DNA of 10,069 nucleotides from an uncultured Eubacterium sp. (GCA_947573465.1 CANPET010000047.1:1-10069); one strand, 5' to 3'; shown: positions 1-7,191, numbered from the stretch's first letter. Notes: generated from the sequence alone by a model not told the origin. Translations and numbers: made by a program.

Positions 1-62
1 AATGCTGTCACAATGTTTTTTCTCACTTCGTTGGCAATTTTTGCAAGTTGTAAATTCTCCAT
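1..62 (-). CDS. Probable transketolase, N-terminal subunit (partial, 5' end only)
   Basis: Only the first 20 codons are inside the window, and the gene runs off the left edge. The translation begins MENLQLAKIANEVRKNIVTA. From memory of the family, this matches the start of split transketolase N-terminal subunits in Clostridia, where the NEVRKNIVTA segment is followed by a thiamine-diphosphate-binding stretch (not visible here). Such subunits pair with a separate C-terminal subunit to move two-carbon ketol units in the non-oxidative pentose phosphate pathway. The ATG at 62-60 is preceded by an AAGGAAG ribosome binding site with about 6 nt spacing. It begins 19 bp after the stop of the 902-aa gene with no terminator between, so it is probably the next operon member. 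Identification rests on a short peptide. A different protein with a similar N-terminus is possible. Confidence 0.62.
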   Translation of the reverse strand, partial: MENLQLAKIANEVRKNIVTA

Positions 63-81
63 TGTTTCTTCCTTTCTTACT

Positions 82-2790
82 TTAAATATCAAAATCTGAT
101 TCCTGTAAAACGATTAATCCCTCATCATCTGTTTTTGAGCCAAAAATTCCTTTGACTTTTCTACTGATTCTGCCGGATTTATCAATCGCTTTATCTATAA
201 TTCCTTCTACATCTAACTGCCCGATTCCTTTATTTGCACCAAAGAAATCGTCAATAGCTTTGTAGAATGCTAAGTTCGCTAATTCATCCACACTATAGCC
301 CCTTGCAAGAGCATACTGTTTTCCGTATTCCACCCATTCCTTAATATCATATTCCTTAATGCGAACTACATGATTGAACACACTCTCCAATCGTGGAGAT
401 TCTTTCATCAAAGTTTCCATTCCTTCGATATTTCCTTCTAGAACAATTAACATATCATCCGTAAACATACCGGATGCATCAATTAATTCACTGACTGTCA
501 TCTTTCCTAACTGATCTGCATTTTCTACAATCAAATCACTTCCTACCAATTTGTTAATTGCATATCGGAAGCCTTTTCTGTTTAATGCACCTGCATCAAC
601 CTTTGCCAGTCTTCGATTCCGTCTTCCACGTTTTCGGTTTACCAGTTTCACCAGTTCAATCGCCAAAGTTGTCTTTCCAGTCTTTTCATCACCCATGATG
701 ATTACATTACCTTCATCCGATTTTCCATTTGGTGTATAATTCACAATCAGTTCCTGTAATACTTCACGGATATTTGATTCAAAACCTTCTACATTCAAAT
801 AATTTCTAAACTCTGTAAGCTCTGCCTCAGATAAAATATCTTCTCTGATAACAGTCTCCTTTTTTTCATTGTGACTCTCTGTATCTGAAACACTCTCCAT
901 TATATCGTTATGCTGTATTGCTGCATTTCCAACTTCAATCTTCATATCAGCAGGACTTTCGCTCTGCTGACTATCATCAGCCTTTGCCTCATCAGTAGAT
1001 AATGTATCTGCTTTTTTATCATCCACAATCTCTGAGGTCATTTCGCTCTGCTTAACTTCTCCTTCATCTACGATTCCTGCACCTGATATTACTTCAATTT
1101 TTGAACTTGGATTTTCCTTAACTCTGACATTCGGCACATCCTCTTTTGGAGCATTGTCATCAACATTTTCTGCTTCTTTGTTTGCAACTGCTTCCTCAGC
1201 TTTTTTTATGGCTGCCTGTAGTTCTTCTCTTGTAGGAAGTTTATCTGTCTTATATCCCAAATCAGAGTTTGCTGCAATGTTTTCGTACATATTTTTTTGA
1301 CCGATATCATTACTGTCATCTCTCTTTGGTGCCTCAAAGTCCAAGTCAAGTATTGGAATATCTCCTGTATTTCCATGAACCGGTATGGCATCCTCTTTTA
1401 TTTCCTGAACAGGAGGTTTTACAACTTTGCTTACTTTCGGTTGTTCTACAATATCGCCGTTCTCAATTGTCTGAACTTTATCAAAAATACGAGTACTTCC
1501 CATATCATCTGATTCATTTACAATCGGAGTGACCTTTTTTTCTTCTTCTGTTTTTAACTCTTCTTCGTCAATAATATCACTGTCATCAAATATAACTTCT
1601 TCGTTATCACTCTGCTCTACAGCATCTGTCTTTTCCTTGAATACATTTTTTCTTTCAACTGTTTTTTCTTCTGTTTCACTTGTATCTTTCACTGCACTGG
1701 CTTCATCTATAATGTCCACTGCCTGCTGTACCGTTTCTGCTTTCAGAATACCTCTTTCCTGGAGTTGTTTCAGTATGTCACTGACATCCTTAATTCCAGT
1801 CAGTTTTTCTGTCTGTGGAAGTATATCTTCCGGTTCTTCTGCAGCTTCATCTTTTTCACTAACTGTCTCATCTGCTGTGTTGTCATCAGAACTGTTTTCC
1901 GGCTGCTCATTTTCCATCATATGTTCACCGGCATGTTTCACTTCTTCCACAACACTCTCTTCAATCTCTTCCGGAAGCACAATCTCTTCCATATCACCAC
2001 TTATCTTATTTTCACTCTGTTCTTTTGTTTCATCAGGTAGTACTTCTCCAGTTATCATATCTGGATTTATTTCAAATGGTCTTCTCTTCTGTTTCTTTGT
2101 TTCTTCCTTTATCTCTTGATTTTTTTCTTCTAGCTGAATTTCCTTTACTTCAGCATTCTCTAATTTTTCTTCCTGACGCATCTGGTTTTCGTCATATTTC
2201 TCCTGCTGGGAAGCTGTTAGTGTTGCATGCCTGCTCTTTAGTTCCATTGCTTTATTAACATATTTTCCCTCTGAAAACCATAGACTGATTTCATCACAAA
2301 TATCTACGCATTTTTCTGTCTCTCCGGCTTTATGGTACAATTTTGCCAGTTCATACGCCCATTTTTCTTCCATATCCAGATTCACATATTCTTCCAATAT
2401 GGAAATCAACTCTTCTATTGATTTTCCCTGCGCCTTAGACATTCTGTATTTTAATATGTATCTGGCTGTATCACGAGGTGCCATCTCTATAAAATCATCA
2501 TAATAATTTTTCGCCTCTTCAAAATCTTTCATTTTTACAGAAATAAGACACAACTTAAATGCTATCAATCTTCCGGCATTCGTGTTCTCATATGCCAGTT
2601 CCAATGCCTTTTTTGCATCCTCATAATTCCTTGTTCTCTCATAAGCATCCGCAACAACACTTAAAAAATTGTTATCTTTAATCTTTTTCAATTCCAAAGA
2701 ATCAGCAATTTCTGCCGCTTTGTCAAACTCCCGATTACGCATTGCGCTTCTCAGCTCTTCCATTTTTAGTAACTGTTCATTCTTATCCAT
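82..2790 (-). CDS. Uncharacterised TPR - acidic linker - degenerate CbbX/SpoVK-like AAA+ protein (902 aa)
   Basis: I do not recognise a named gene. Three parts are visible. Residues 1 to about 190 are alpha-helical with TPR-like pairs (for example around AYERTRNYEDAKKALELAYE and LAKLYHKAGETEKCVDICDE), suggesting protein binding. Residues about 200-650 are highly acidic, rich in E, D, K and S with almost no hydrophobic runs, and are probably disordered. Residues about 660-870 form a P-loop module: Walker A GDEKTGKT at 700-707, a Walker B-like LIVENADQL at 753-761, a sensor-1-like strand MLIVLEGN at 780-787, and PRLESVF at 799-805. The order and spacing resemble CbbX/SpoVK-type AAA+ proteins, but the Walker B D-E pair is E-N and the arginine expected in the PGLxSR motif is V804. 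There is no signal peptide or membrane segment, so it should be cytoplasmic. It starts 35 bp after recR with an AGAGGT site 7 nt before the ATG, and probably belongs to the dnaX operon. Its function is unknown; a scaffold or regulator is my inference. Confidence 0.8.
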   Translation of the reverse strand: MDKNEQLLKMEELRSAMRNREFDKAAEIADSLELKKIKDNNFLSVVADAYERTRNYEDAKKALELAYENTNAGRLIAFKLCLISVKMKDFEEAKNYYDDFIEMAPRDTARYILKYRMSKAQGKSIEELISILEEYVNLDMEEKWAYELAKLYHKAGETEKCVDICDEISLWFSEGKYVNKAMELKSRHATLTASQQEKYDENQMRQEEKLENAEVKEIQLEEKNQEIKEETKKQKRRPFEINPDMITGEVLPDETKEQSENKISGDMEEIVLPEEIEESVVEEVKHAGEHMMENEQPENSSDDNTADETVSEKDEAAEEPEDILPQTEKLTGIKDVSDILKQLQERGILKAETVQQAVDIIDEASAVKDTSETEEKTVERKNVFKEKTDAVEQSDNEEVIFDDSDIIDEEELKTEEEKKVTPIVNESDDMGSTRIFDKVQTIENGDIVEQPKVSKVVKPPVQEIKEDAIPVHGNTGDIPILDLDFEAPKRDDSNDIGQKNMYENIAANSDLGYKTDKLPTREELQAAIKKAEEAVANKEAENVDDNAPKEDVPNVRVKENPSSKIEVISGAGIVDEGEVKQSEMTSEIVDDKKADTLSTDEAKADDSQQSESPADMKIEVGNAAIQHNDIMESVSDTESHNEKKETVIREDILSEAELTEFRNYLNVEGFESNIREVLQELIVNYTPNGKSDEGNVIIMGDEKTGKTTLAIELVKLVNRKRGRRNRRLAKVDAGALNRKGFRYAINKLVGSDLIVENADQLGKMTVSELIDASGMFTDDMLIVLEGNIEGMETLMKESPRLESVFNHVVRIKEYDIKEWVEYGKQYALARGYSVDELANLAFYKAIDDFFGANKGIGQLDVEGIIDKAIDKSGRISRKVKGIFGSKTDDEGLIVLQESDFDI

Positions 2791-2825
2791 TTGAATACCT
2801 CTTTATATCCTTACCCTGACGTTTC

Positions 2826-3422
2826 TTATACTGTCACACGGCCTTCCAATGCCCTGAGCAATGTGACATTATCTATACATTCTAAATCACCGCCTACCGG
2901 AACGCCGCTGGCAATTCTGGTAACTTTAATTCCTAAAGGCTTTACTACTTTGCTGATATACATTGCAGTAGCCTCACCTTCTACACTGGAATTTGTGGCA
3001 ATAATAACCTCGTCAACATCATCTTTCAACCGCTGAAACAATTCCTTCAGTTTGATATCATTCTGCCCAATTCCTGCCATAGGATTAATTGCTCCATGCA
3101 GTACGTGATAAACACCATTGTACTCTCCTACTTTTTCATATGCTGCCATATCTTTTGTTGTCTCCACAACCATAATCGTTTTATGGTCTCTCTGATTGCT
3201 GCTGCATATAGGGCAGATATCCTGGTCCGTTAAAGTACAACATGTATTACAATATTTCACATTACTTTTGGCGTTCACCATAGCATTCGCCAAATCCTGT
3301 ACCTGTTCACTGGGCATATCAAGTATATGAAAAGCCAATCTTCCTGCTGTCTTTGCTCCAACACCCGGAAGGCCTGACAATTCTTCGATTAACTTTGTAA
3401 TGTAACCACTATAGTAATCCAT
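2826..3422 (-). CDS. recR: Recombination mediator protein RecR
   Basis: RecR acts with RecO (and RecF) in the cytoplasm to load RecA on gapped or SSB-coated single-stranded DNA during recombinational repair. At 198 aa it has the usual family length. In order it shows a helix-hairpin-helix segment (LSGLPGVGAKTAGRLA, 15-30), a four-cysteine zinc finger (C58, C61, C70, C73), a Toprim domain from about residue 81 with acidic E87, and the conserved ATNSSVEGEATAMYI stretch. The C-terminus carries the family's GGDLE and LLRALEGR motifs. The ATG shares one base with the ybaB stop in a TAATG overlap, which suggests translational coupling. The dnaX-ybaB-recR order is classic and supports the call. Confidence 0.97.
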   Translation of the reverse strand: MDYYSGYITKLIEELSGLPGVGAKTAGRLAFHILDMPSEQVQDLANAMVNAKSNVKYCNTCCTLTDQDICPICSSNQRDHKTIMVVETTKDMAAYEKVGEYNGVYHVLHGAINPMAGIGQNDIKLKELFQRLKDDVDEVIIATNSSVEGEATAMYISKVVKPLGIKVTRIASGVPVGGDLECIDNVTLLRALEGRVTV

Positions 3423-3760
3423 TAGAATAAACCACCCATTCCTCCGGTTATCTTAGACATTTTCTCTGTAGAGATGTCTTCCATCTTTCTAATTGCTTCG
3501 TTAACTGCTGCCATTGTTAAGTCCTCTAACATTTCAATATCATCCGGATCAACAACTTCAGGTTCAAATTTAATGCTTGTAATCTCCTTCTTGCCTGAAA
3601 TAGTAACCTCCACAGCACCACCACCTGCAGTTGCAGTGTACACAGCTTCTTCTAATTCAGCCTGTGCTTCTTCCATCTGTTTCTGCATCTTCTGTGCCTG
3701 TTTCATTATATTATTCATATTTCCCGGCATTCCTCCCGGAAATCCTCCTCTTCTTGCCAT
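3422..3760 (-). CDS. ybaB: YbaB/EbfC family nucleoid-associated protein
   Basis: This is a small DNA-binding protein of 112 aa that forms dimers and associates with the nucleoid. Its exact role is not settled in the family. The N-terminus is Gly/Met-rich, followed by a long amphipathic helix (IMKQAQKMQKQMEEAQAELEE, roughly 18-38), a beta region around GGGAVEVTISGKKEITSIKF, and a C-terminal helix containing the conserved DLTMAAVNEAIRK pattern. The end is Gly-rich (GGMGGLF), as is usual. Its ATG lies one base after the dnaX stop, and the ribosome binding site is inside the last dnaX codons. Its stop overlaps the recR start. The placement between dnaX and recR is conserved across many bacteria. 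Confidence 0.95.
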   Translation of the reverse strand: MARRGGFPGGMPGNMNNIMKQAQKMQKQMEEAQAELEEAVYTATAGGGAVEVTISGKKEITSIKFEPEVVDPDDIEMLEDLTMAAVNEAIRKMEDISTEKMSKITGGMGGLF

Positions 3761-3761
3761 T

Positions 3762-5321
3762 TTAAAAGTCCTCCTCTTCTACTTCCATATTTATTTTAGA
3801 AACTACTTCCATAAAATAATCTCCAAAGTTTTGATTATTTTCCAGAATCGTCATTTCAACCTTAACCTGTTTTTCAATCTCCTCGCTAATCAGATTCGTA
3901 AGCATCTCTATAACCTCAGGTTTATTACTTCCTTCATAACCAATAGAGCCCGGAGCAAACACAATCAGCAATGTATCCTCTCCTTTTACACTGAATCTGG
4001 CATTTTCCAAATATGTTTTGTATGGATTTGAAATATGTCTTTTAATTCTTCCCCAATTATTTACCACTTCCTGTATATCCGCAGGAACAGGCTTTGCAAA
4101 AACTTTTTTCGGCTTTGGCTGTTCTTTCTTTGCTTCACCACCGACTGCTACAGTCGTCACAATGTCTCCACTTTCTATTTTCTTTTCCACAATTGTCATT
4201 CTGTTATTCAACGAACCAATGTCGTTCTCCATAGCAGGTTTCGTCAGCTTTATCAAAGCAATCTCAATTAACACTCTCTTCTGGGAAGAATATTTCATCT
4301 GACTGGACAGTTCTGAAAAAATTCGAATATATCTCATAATAGTGTCTGTATCAACCATTTGAGCTTCTTCTTTTAAAGCCTGAATCCTTTCTGTTGATGC
4401 ATCAATGACATCGGAAGCATTCTCAGAAGTCTTAATCAGCATTAAATTACGCAGATACCAGATAAAGTCGTTCACAAACTGTCCTAATTCTCTTCCCTGC
4501 ATAACCATTTCATCTAACACATGAATACATCCAACTACATCCCCTTCAATAACACTTCTGGTCAACTGGCTGAATATTTCATTATCTACTGCACCTAAAA
4601 CCTCCAATACGTTATCATAGGTCAACTTCTGTCCCAGATAAAATGCAATACATTGATCTAACAGACTTAACGCATCTCGCATAGAACCATCTGCTGCCTT
4701 TGCCACATAGCGGATAGCCTTTTCTTCCACTTCTATATTCTCTTTTTCCATAAGTTCCATCAATCTGCCCGCAATCGTATCAATAGAGATTCTTTTAAAA
4801 TCATATCTCTGACATCTGGACAATATGGTAATCGGAATCTTATGGGGTTCTGTTGTAGCAAGAATAAATAATACATATGATGGTGGTTCCTCTAACGTTT
4901 TCAGCAAAGCATTAAAAGCACCAATAGATAGCATATGCACTTCATCAATGATATAAACTGTATACTTACCACTAGACGGTGTGTACTGAATCTCATCCCT
5001 TATCTGACGAATATTATCTACACCATTGTTGGATGCGGCATCAATCTCAATCACATTCATAAAACTACCTGTATTGATGCCCTTACATACATCACACTCA
5101 TTACAAGGGCTTCCATCCACCGGATGCTCACAGTTCACCGCCTTTGCAAAAATCTTTGCGACACTGGTTTTTCCTGTTCCCCTTGTCCCACAGAAAAGAT
5201 AAGCATGTCCTATTCTGTTTGCATTAATCTGATTCTTTAATGTTTGTACGATATGGTCCTGCCCTTTTACTTCGTCAAAAGTAGATGGTCGAAACTTTCT
5301 GTACAGTGCTGTATAAGACAT
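3762..5321 (-). CDS. dnaX: DNA polymerase III subunit gamma/tau (clamp loader ATPase)
   Basis: DnaX is the ATPase core of the clamp loader that places the beta clamp on primed DNA at the replication fork. The 519-aa protein has the AAA+ signature: RFRP..F near the N-terminus as usual for the family, Walker A GTRGTGKT at 45-52, a zinc-binding module with C64, C73, C76 and C79, Walker B IIDEVH at 124-129, sensor 1 at ATTEPHKIP (155-163), and the SRC arginine-finger motif at 168-170. A charged linker (about 370-410) precedes a C-terminal domain of about 110 residues. The length is a little short compared with many tau proteins. The ATG at 5321-5319 has AAGGAG 5 nt upstream. It heads the operon with ybaB and recR, and a candidate promoter lies at 5392-5420. 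A run of six A in the linker (residues 405-406) is discussed under findings. Confidence 0.97.
   Translation of the reverse strand: MSYTALYRKFRPSTFDEVKGQDHIVQTLKNQINANRIGHAYLFCGTRGTGKTSVAKIFAKAVNCEHPVDGSPCNECDVCKGINTGSFMNVIEIDAASNNGVDNIRQIRDEIQYTPSSGKYTVYIIDEVHMLSIGAFNALLKTLEEPPSYVLFILATTEPHKIPITILSRCQRYDFKRISIDTIAGRLMELMEKENIEVEEKAIRYVAKAADGSMRDALSLLDQCIAFYLGQKLTYDNVLEVLGAVDNEIFSQLTRSVIEGDVVGCIHVLDEMVMQGRELGQFVNDFIWYLRNLMLIKTSENASDVIDASTERIQALKEEAQMVDTDTIMRYIRIFSELSSQMKYSSQKRVLIEIALIKLTKPAMENDIGSLNNRMTIVEKKIESGDIVTTVAVGGEAKKEQPKPKKVFAKPVPADIQEVVNNWGRIKRHISNPYKTYLENARFSVKGEDTLLIVFAPGSIGYEGSNKPEVIEMLTNLISEEIEKQVKVEMTILENNQNFGDYFMEVVSKINMEVEEEDF
3769..3774 (-). promoter_or_regulatory. Ribosome binding site of ybaB inside the end of dnaX
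   Basis: GGAGGA on the minus strand lies 8 nt before the ybaB ATG and is also read as part of the last dnaX codons (EEEDF). The ybaB start signal is therefore embedded in coding sequence, consistent with translational coupling. Confidence 0.75.
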
Positions 5322-5391
5322 GTCTGCTCCTTTCCAAGTGTACTTCTATTTAGATTTTGGCCACAATAAGCCCTTTTAAACCTTTGGATTT

Positions 5392-5420
5392 ATTATATAA
5401 TAAAACTGCACCTCGTACAA
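5392..5420 (-). promoter_or_regulatory. Candidate promoter for the dnaX operon
   Basis: A perfect -10 box TATAAT (5392-5397) lies 17 bp from a weak -35 TTGTAC (5415-5420, 3 of 6 consensus bases). The -35 falls in the loop and arm of the terminator of the upstream MATE gene. The leader to the dnaX ATG would be about 65 nt. The perfect -10 and the position between a terminator and the operon start support it, while the poor -35 lowers confidence. Confidence 0.45.
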
Positions 5421-5431
5421 GGTGCAGTTTT
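5402..5431 (-). terminator. Rho-independent terminator after the MATE gene
   Basis: A perfect 12-bp stem (5402-5413 with 5420-5431) closes a 6-nt loop. On the minus strand the stem is followed by TTTTATTATATAAT. It lies 13 bp beyond the MATE stop codon and before dnaX, so it should separate the two transcripts. The plus strand also ends in a T-rich run, but I see no plus-strand gene to use it. Confidence 0.85.
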
Positions 5432-5444
5432 CTTTTTTATAACT

Positions 5445-6797
5445 TTATAATCCAACTTTCTTTCTTACAACAAAATAAGATAGCACTACTGCCGTCATCG
5501 TAATTAACCAGCTGATAGGGTAAACCAACATCAATCCTTCAAACGTAGCTATTTTTTGAAATGCTGTAAATATCCATAAAATACGTACACCGCATATTCC
5601 TAACACACAAATACTGGCTGGCACAAAAGAATATCCCAAGCCTCGCATACATCCTGATAATACCTCGATTGTCATATTTACCAGATAAAAACTTAAAACA
5701 TATTTTAGTCTTACTACTGCCAGATTTGCTACTACATTATCCTGTGTAAAAATTCCTACCAAAGGATGTGAAAAAATAATAAATATTGCGCACACTGTAA
5801 ACGTCGACACTGCTCCTAGTAACCAGCATGTTTTTACAACCCTTTTACACCTGTCTTTTTTGTCAGCGCCAAAATTCTGACTAATAAATGTAACCGCAGC
5901 CTGACTAAAAGAACTTAGGATAAAAAATGCAAAATATTCATAATTCAATGCCGCCGCGGAAGCAGCCACTGCTATAGAACCTAATTGATTCAATGCTGAC
6001 TGGATAATAACATTAGAAAAAGAGAATACCATTCCCTGAACACCAGCAGGTACACCAATCTTTGCCATACTTTTTACGATATTGAAATCTATTCTTAATT
6101 GTTTTATTTCCAGATGGAAAGCACCTTCCTCTTTTGCAAGCCAGTATATCAATATTGATGAACTAATCATATTGGATACCACTGTTGCAATTGCTACCCC
6201 TTCTACATTCATACCCAAAACGACTACAAAAAAAAGATTTAATAATACATTTATCACTCCCGAAATCGCCAATGCAATTAATGGTCTTTTTGTATCTCCC
6301 TTGCTCCGAAAAATTGAAGACGCAAAATTATATAACATAATAAAAGGCATCCCGGAAAAATATATTCTTAAATACCTTACCGCTAAATTCAGAATGTTAG
6401 CAGGAGTAGACATTGCTGATAAAATCACTCTTGCAAATGTAACTCCAATTACAGTCAGGCACACTCCACTTATAAGTGCCACAACAATTGCTGTATGTAC
6501 TGCTTTCTTAATTGATTTTTCATTCCCTTTTCCAATAAATGTAGAGATAACAACATTTGCTCCTACGGATAATCCTACAAATAAATTTACCAACAAATTT
6601 ATTACTGCTCCGTTCGCTCCTACTGCAGCTAATGCCTCACTTCCCGCAAATCTCCCAACGACAGCAACATCGGCTGAATTAAATAATTGTTGCAATATAC
6701 TGCTGGCTGCTAAAGGCAATGCGAATAAAATAATCTTGTCCACAAGAGAACCATTTAACATATCTAATTGTTTTTCTTTTTTATTTCTAAAATTCAT
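5445..6797 (-). CDS. MATE family multidrug/sodium efflux transporter
   Basis: This is an integral inner-membrane antiporter of 450 aa that would export organic cations or drugs in exchange for Na+ or H+. The substrate cannot be told from sequence. It shows the usual MATE opening (NGSLVDKIILFALPLAASSILQ), then the conserved QLFNSADVAVVGRFAG and ALAAVG segments in the first helices. About twelve hydrophobic segments form two similar halves, with the second repeating the pattern near GVPAGVQGMVFSFSNVIIQS. The GDTKRP loop is typical of bacterial MATE proteins. I chose the ATG at 6797-6795 because AGGAGG lies 5 nt upstream; an upstream in-frame ATG at 6818 would put that site inside the coding region. 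The gene has its own promoter (6875-6903) and terminator (5402-5431) and separates the SRP RNA from dnaX, which are commonly adjacent in relatives, so it looks like an insertion. The reading frame is intact. Confidence 0.93.
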   Translation of the reverse strand: MNFRNKKEKQLDMLNGSLVDKIILFALPLAASSILQQLFNSADVAVVGRFAGSEALAAVGANGAVINLLVNLFVGLSVGANVVISTFIGKGNEKSIKKAVHTAIVVALISGVCLTVIGVTFARVILSAMSTPANILNLAVRYLRIYFSGMPFIMLYNFASSIFRSKGDTKRPLIALAISGVINVLLNLFFVVVLGMNVEGVAIATVVSNMISSSILIYWLAKEEGAFHLEIKQLRIDFNIVKSMAKIGVPAGVQGMVFSFSNVIIQSALNQLGSIAVAASAAALNYEYFAFFILSSFSQAAVTFISQNFGADKKDRCKRVVKTCWLLGAVSTFTVCAIFIIFSHPLVGIFTQDNVVANLAVVRLKYVLSFYLVNMTIEVLSGCMRGLGYSFVPASICVLGICGVRILWIFTAFQKIATFEGLMLVYPISWLITMTAVVLSYFVVRKKVGL

Positions 6798-6802
6798 TTT
6801 TG

Positions 6803-6808
6803 CCTCCT
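6803..6808 (-). promoter_or_regulatory. Ribosome binding site deciding the MATE start
   Basis: A perfect AGGAGG lies 5 nt upstream of the ATG at 6797-6795. This fixes the start at MNFRNKKEK and excludes the ATG seven codons upstream. Confidence 0.85.
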
Positions 6809-6874
6809 GGCGTATCAAATCGAAATACCCTCTCTTTTATTCCTCATACTAGATTAGGATTAAAACCGAATGTA

Positions 6875-6903
6875 AACATAACTCAACGTTTTTACTTTGT
6901 CAA
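6875..6903 (-). promoter_or_regulatory. Promoter of the MATE gene
   Basis: A perfect -35 TTGACA (6898-6903) lies 17 bp from a -10 TATGTT (6875-6880, 4 of 6). The spacing is optimal and the site is just downstream of a terminator and about 80 bp before the MATE ATG. The sequence around it closely resembles the SRP RNA promoter at 7487-7515. Confidence 0.75.
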
Positions 6904-6922
6904 CTAAGTTTCCTAAAGCACC

Positions 6923-6956
6923 AAAAAGCCGAGGTTTCATCGTACCTCGACTTTTT
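6923..6956 (-). terminator. Rho-independent terminator upstream of MATE
   Basis: Two 13-nt arms (6923-6935 and 6944-6956) surround an 8-nt loop. Each transcript would carry an A-rich 5' side and a T-rich 3' side. One position is a G-U wobble in minus-strand RNA but a C-A mismatch in plus-strand RNA, so the hairpin is better on the minus strand. It would stop transcripts leaving the SRP RNA region before the MATE promoter. Confidence 0.75.
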
Positions 6957-6965
6957 AATTTCCCT

Positions 6966-7001
6966 AAACGATAGTGATTTCTGCACAAACGATAGTGATT
7001 T
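6966..7001. repeat. Two direct copies of a 15-bp sequence
   Basis: AAACGATAGTGATTT occurs at 6966-6980 and again, identical, at 6987-7001, a 21-bp period. 21 bp is two helical turns, so both copies face the same side of the DNA. No gene covers the repeat. It could be a protein-binding pair or the remains of an insertion. Confidence 0.85.
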
Positions 7002-7027
7002 TTTTAATTTCCTATTATTTCATTCCT

Positions 7028-7185
7028 TACACAATGGCAATGAGCCTTGTGTACCTCGACTTCTCTTCGTTTCGTCTCGGTCACAGGCTTCGCCTTATAC
7101 AAAAGAAAAAGACTTCACACATTTTTGTGCAAGCACAAATGTGTAAACTCTTTTTCTTTTATACATGGCTCATTGCCATTGTGTA
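7028..7185. repeat. 158-bp inverted-repeat element, possibly MITE-like
   Basis: Perfect 19-bp terminal inverted repeats (7028-7046 and 7167-7185; left arm TACACAATGGCAATGAGCC) enclose a nested hairpin at 7101-7160 and a one-sided 50-nt insert at 7047-7096. If the outer TA is left out, 17-bp ends are flanked by TA on both sides, as with IS630/Tc1-type insertions. However, TA is its own complement, so this is weak evidence. No protein is encoded. It lies directly after the SRP RNA, so it may equally be a long terminator structure. Confidence 0.6.
7101..7160 (-). terminator. Probable terminator of the SRP RNA transcript
   Basis: Inside the 158-bp element, an A-rich arm (AAAAGAAAAAG) and a T-rich arm flank an imperfect stem pairing about 7116-7130 with 7133-7145. 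Read on the minus strand, the stem is followed by TCTTTTTCTTTT, as in an intrinsic terminator. Read on the plus strand it is nearly symmetric, so it could work both ways. No other terminator lies closer to the SRP RNA 3' end. Confidence 0.6.
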
Positions 7186-7191
7186 TATTTT

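Noticed and set aside
1529..2119. Ser/Phe-rich open frame of 196 codons on the plus strand
   Set aside because: It is the complement of the acidic linker of the 902-aa gene, where GAA/GAT codons read as TTC/ATC and remove stops. There is no ribosome binding site and the composition is unnatural.
3474..4031. Plus-strand open frame of 185 codons
   Set aside because: It lies opposite ybaB and the end of dnaX, both certain genes, and has no sensible start signal.
6798..6818. Longer MATE start seven codons upstream
   Set aside because: The perfect AGGAGG falls inside that extension and is ideally spaced for the downstream ATG.
6082..6852. Plus-strand open frame of 256 codons
   Set aside because: It is antisense to the MATE gene, and its hydrophobic composition simply mirrors the membrane protein.
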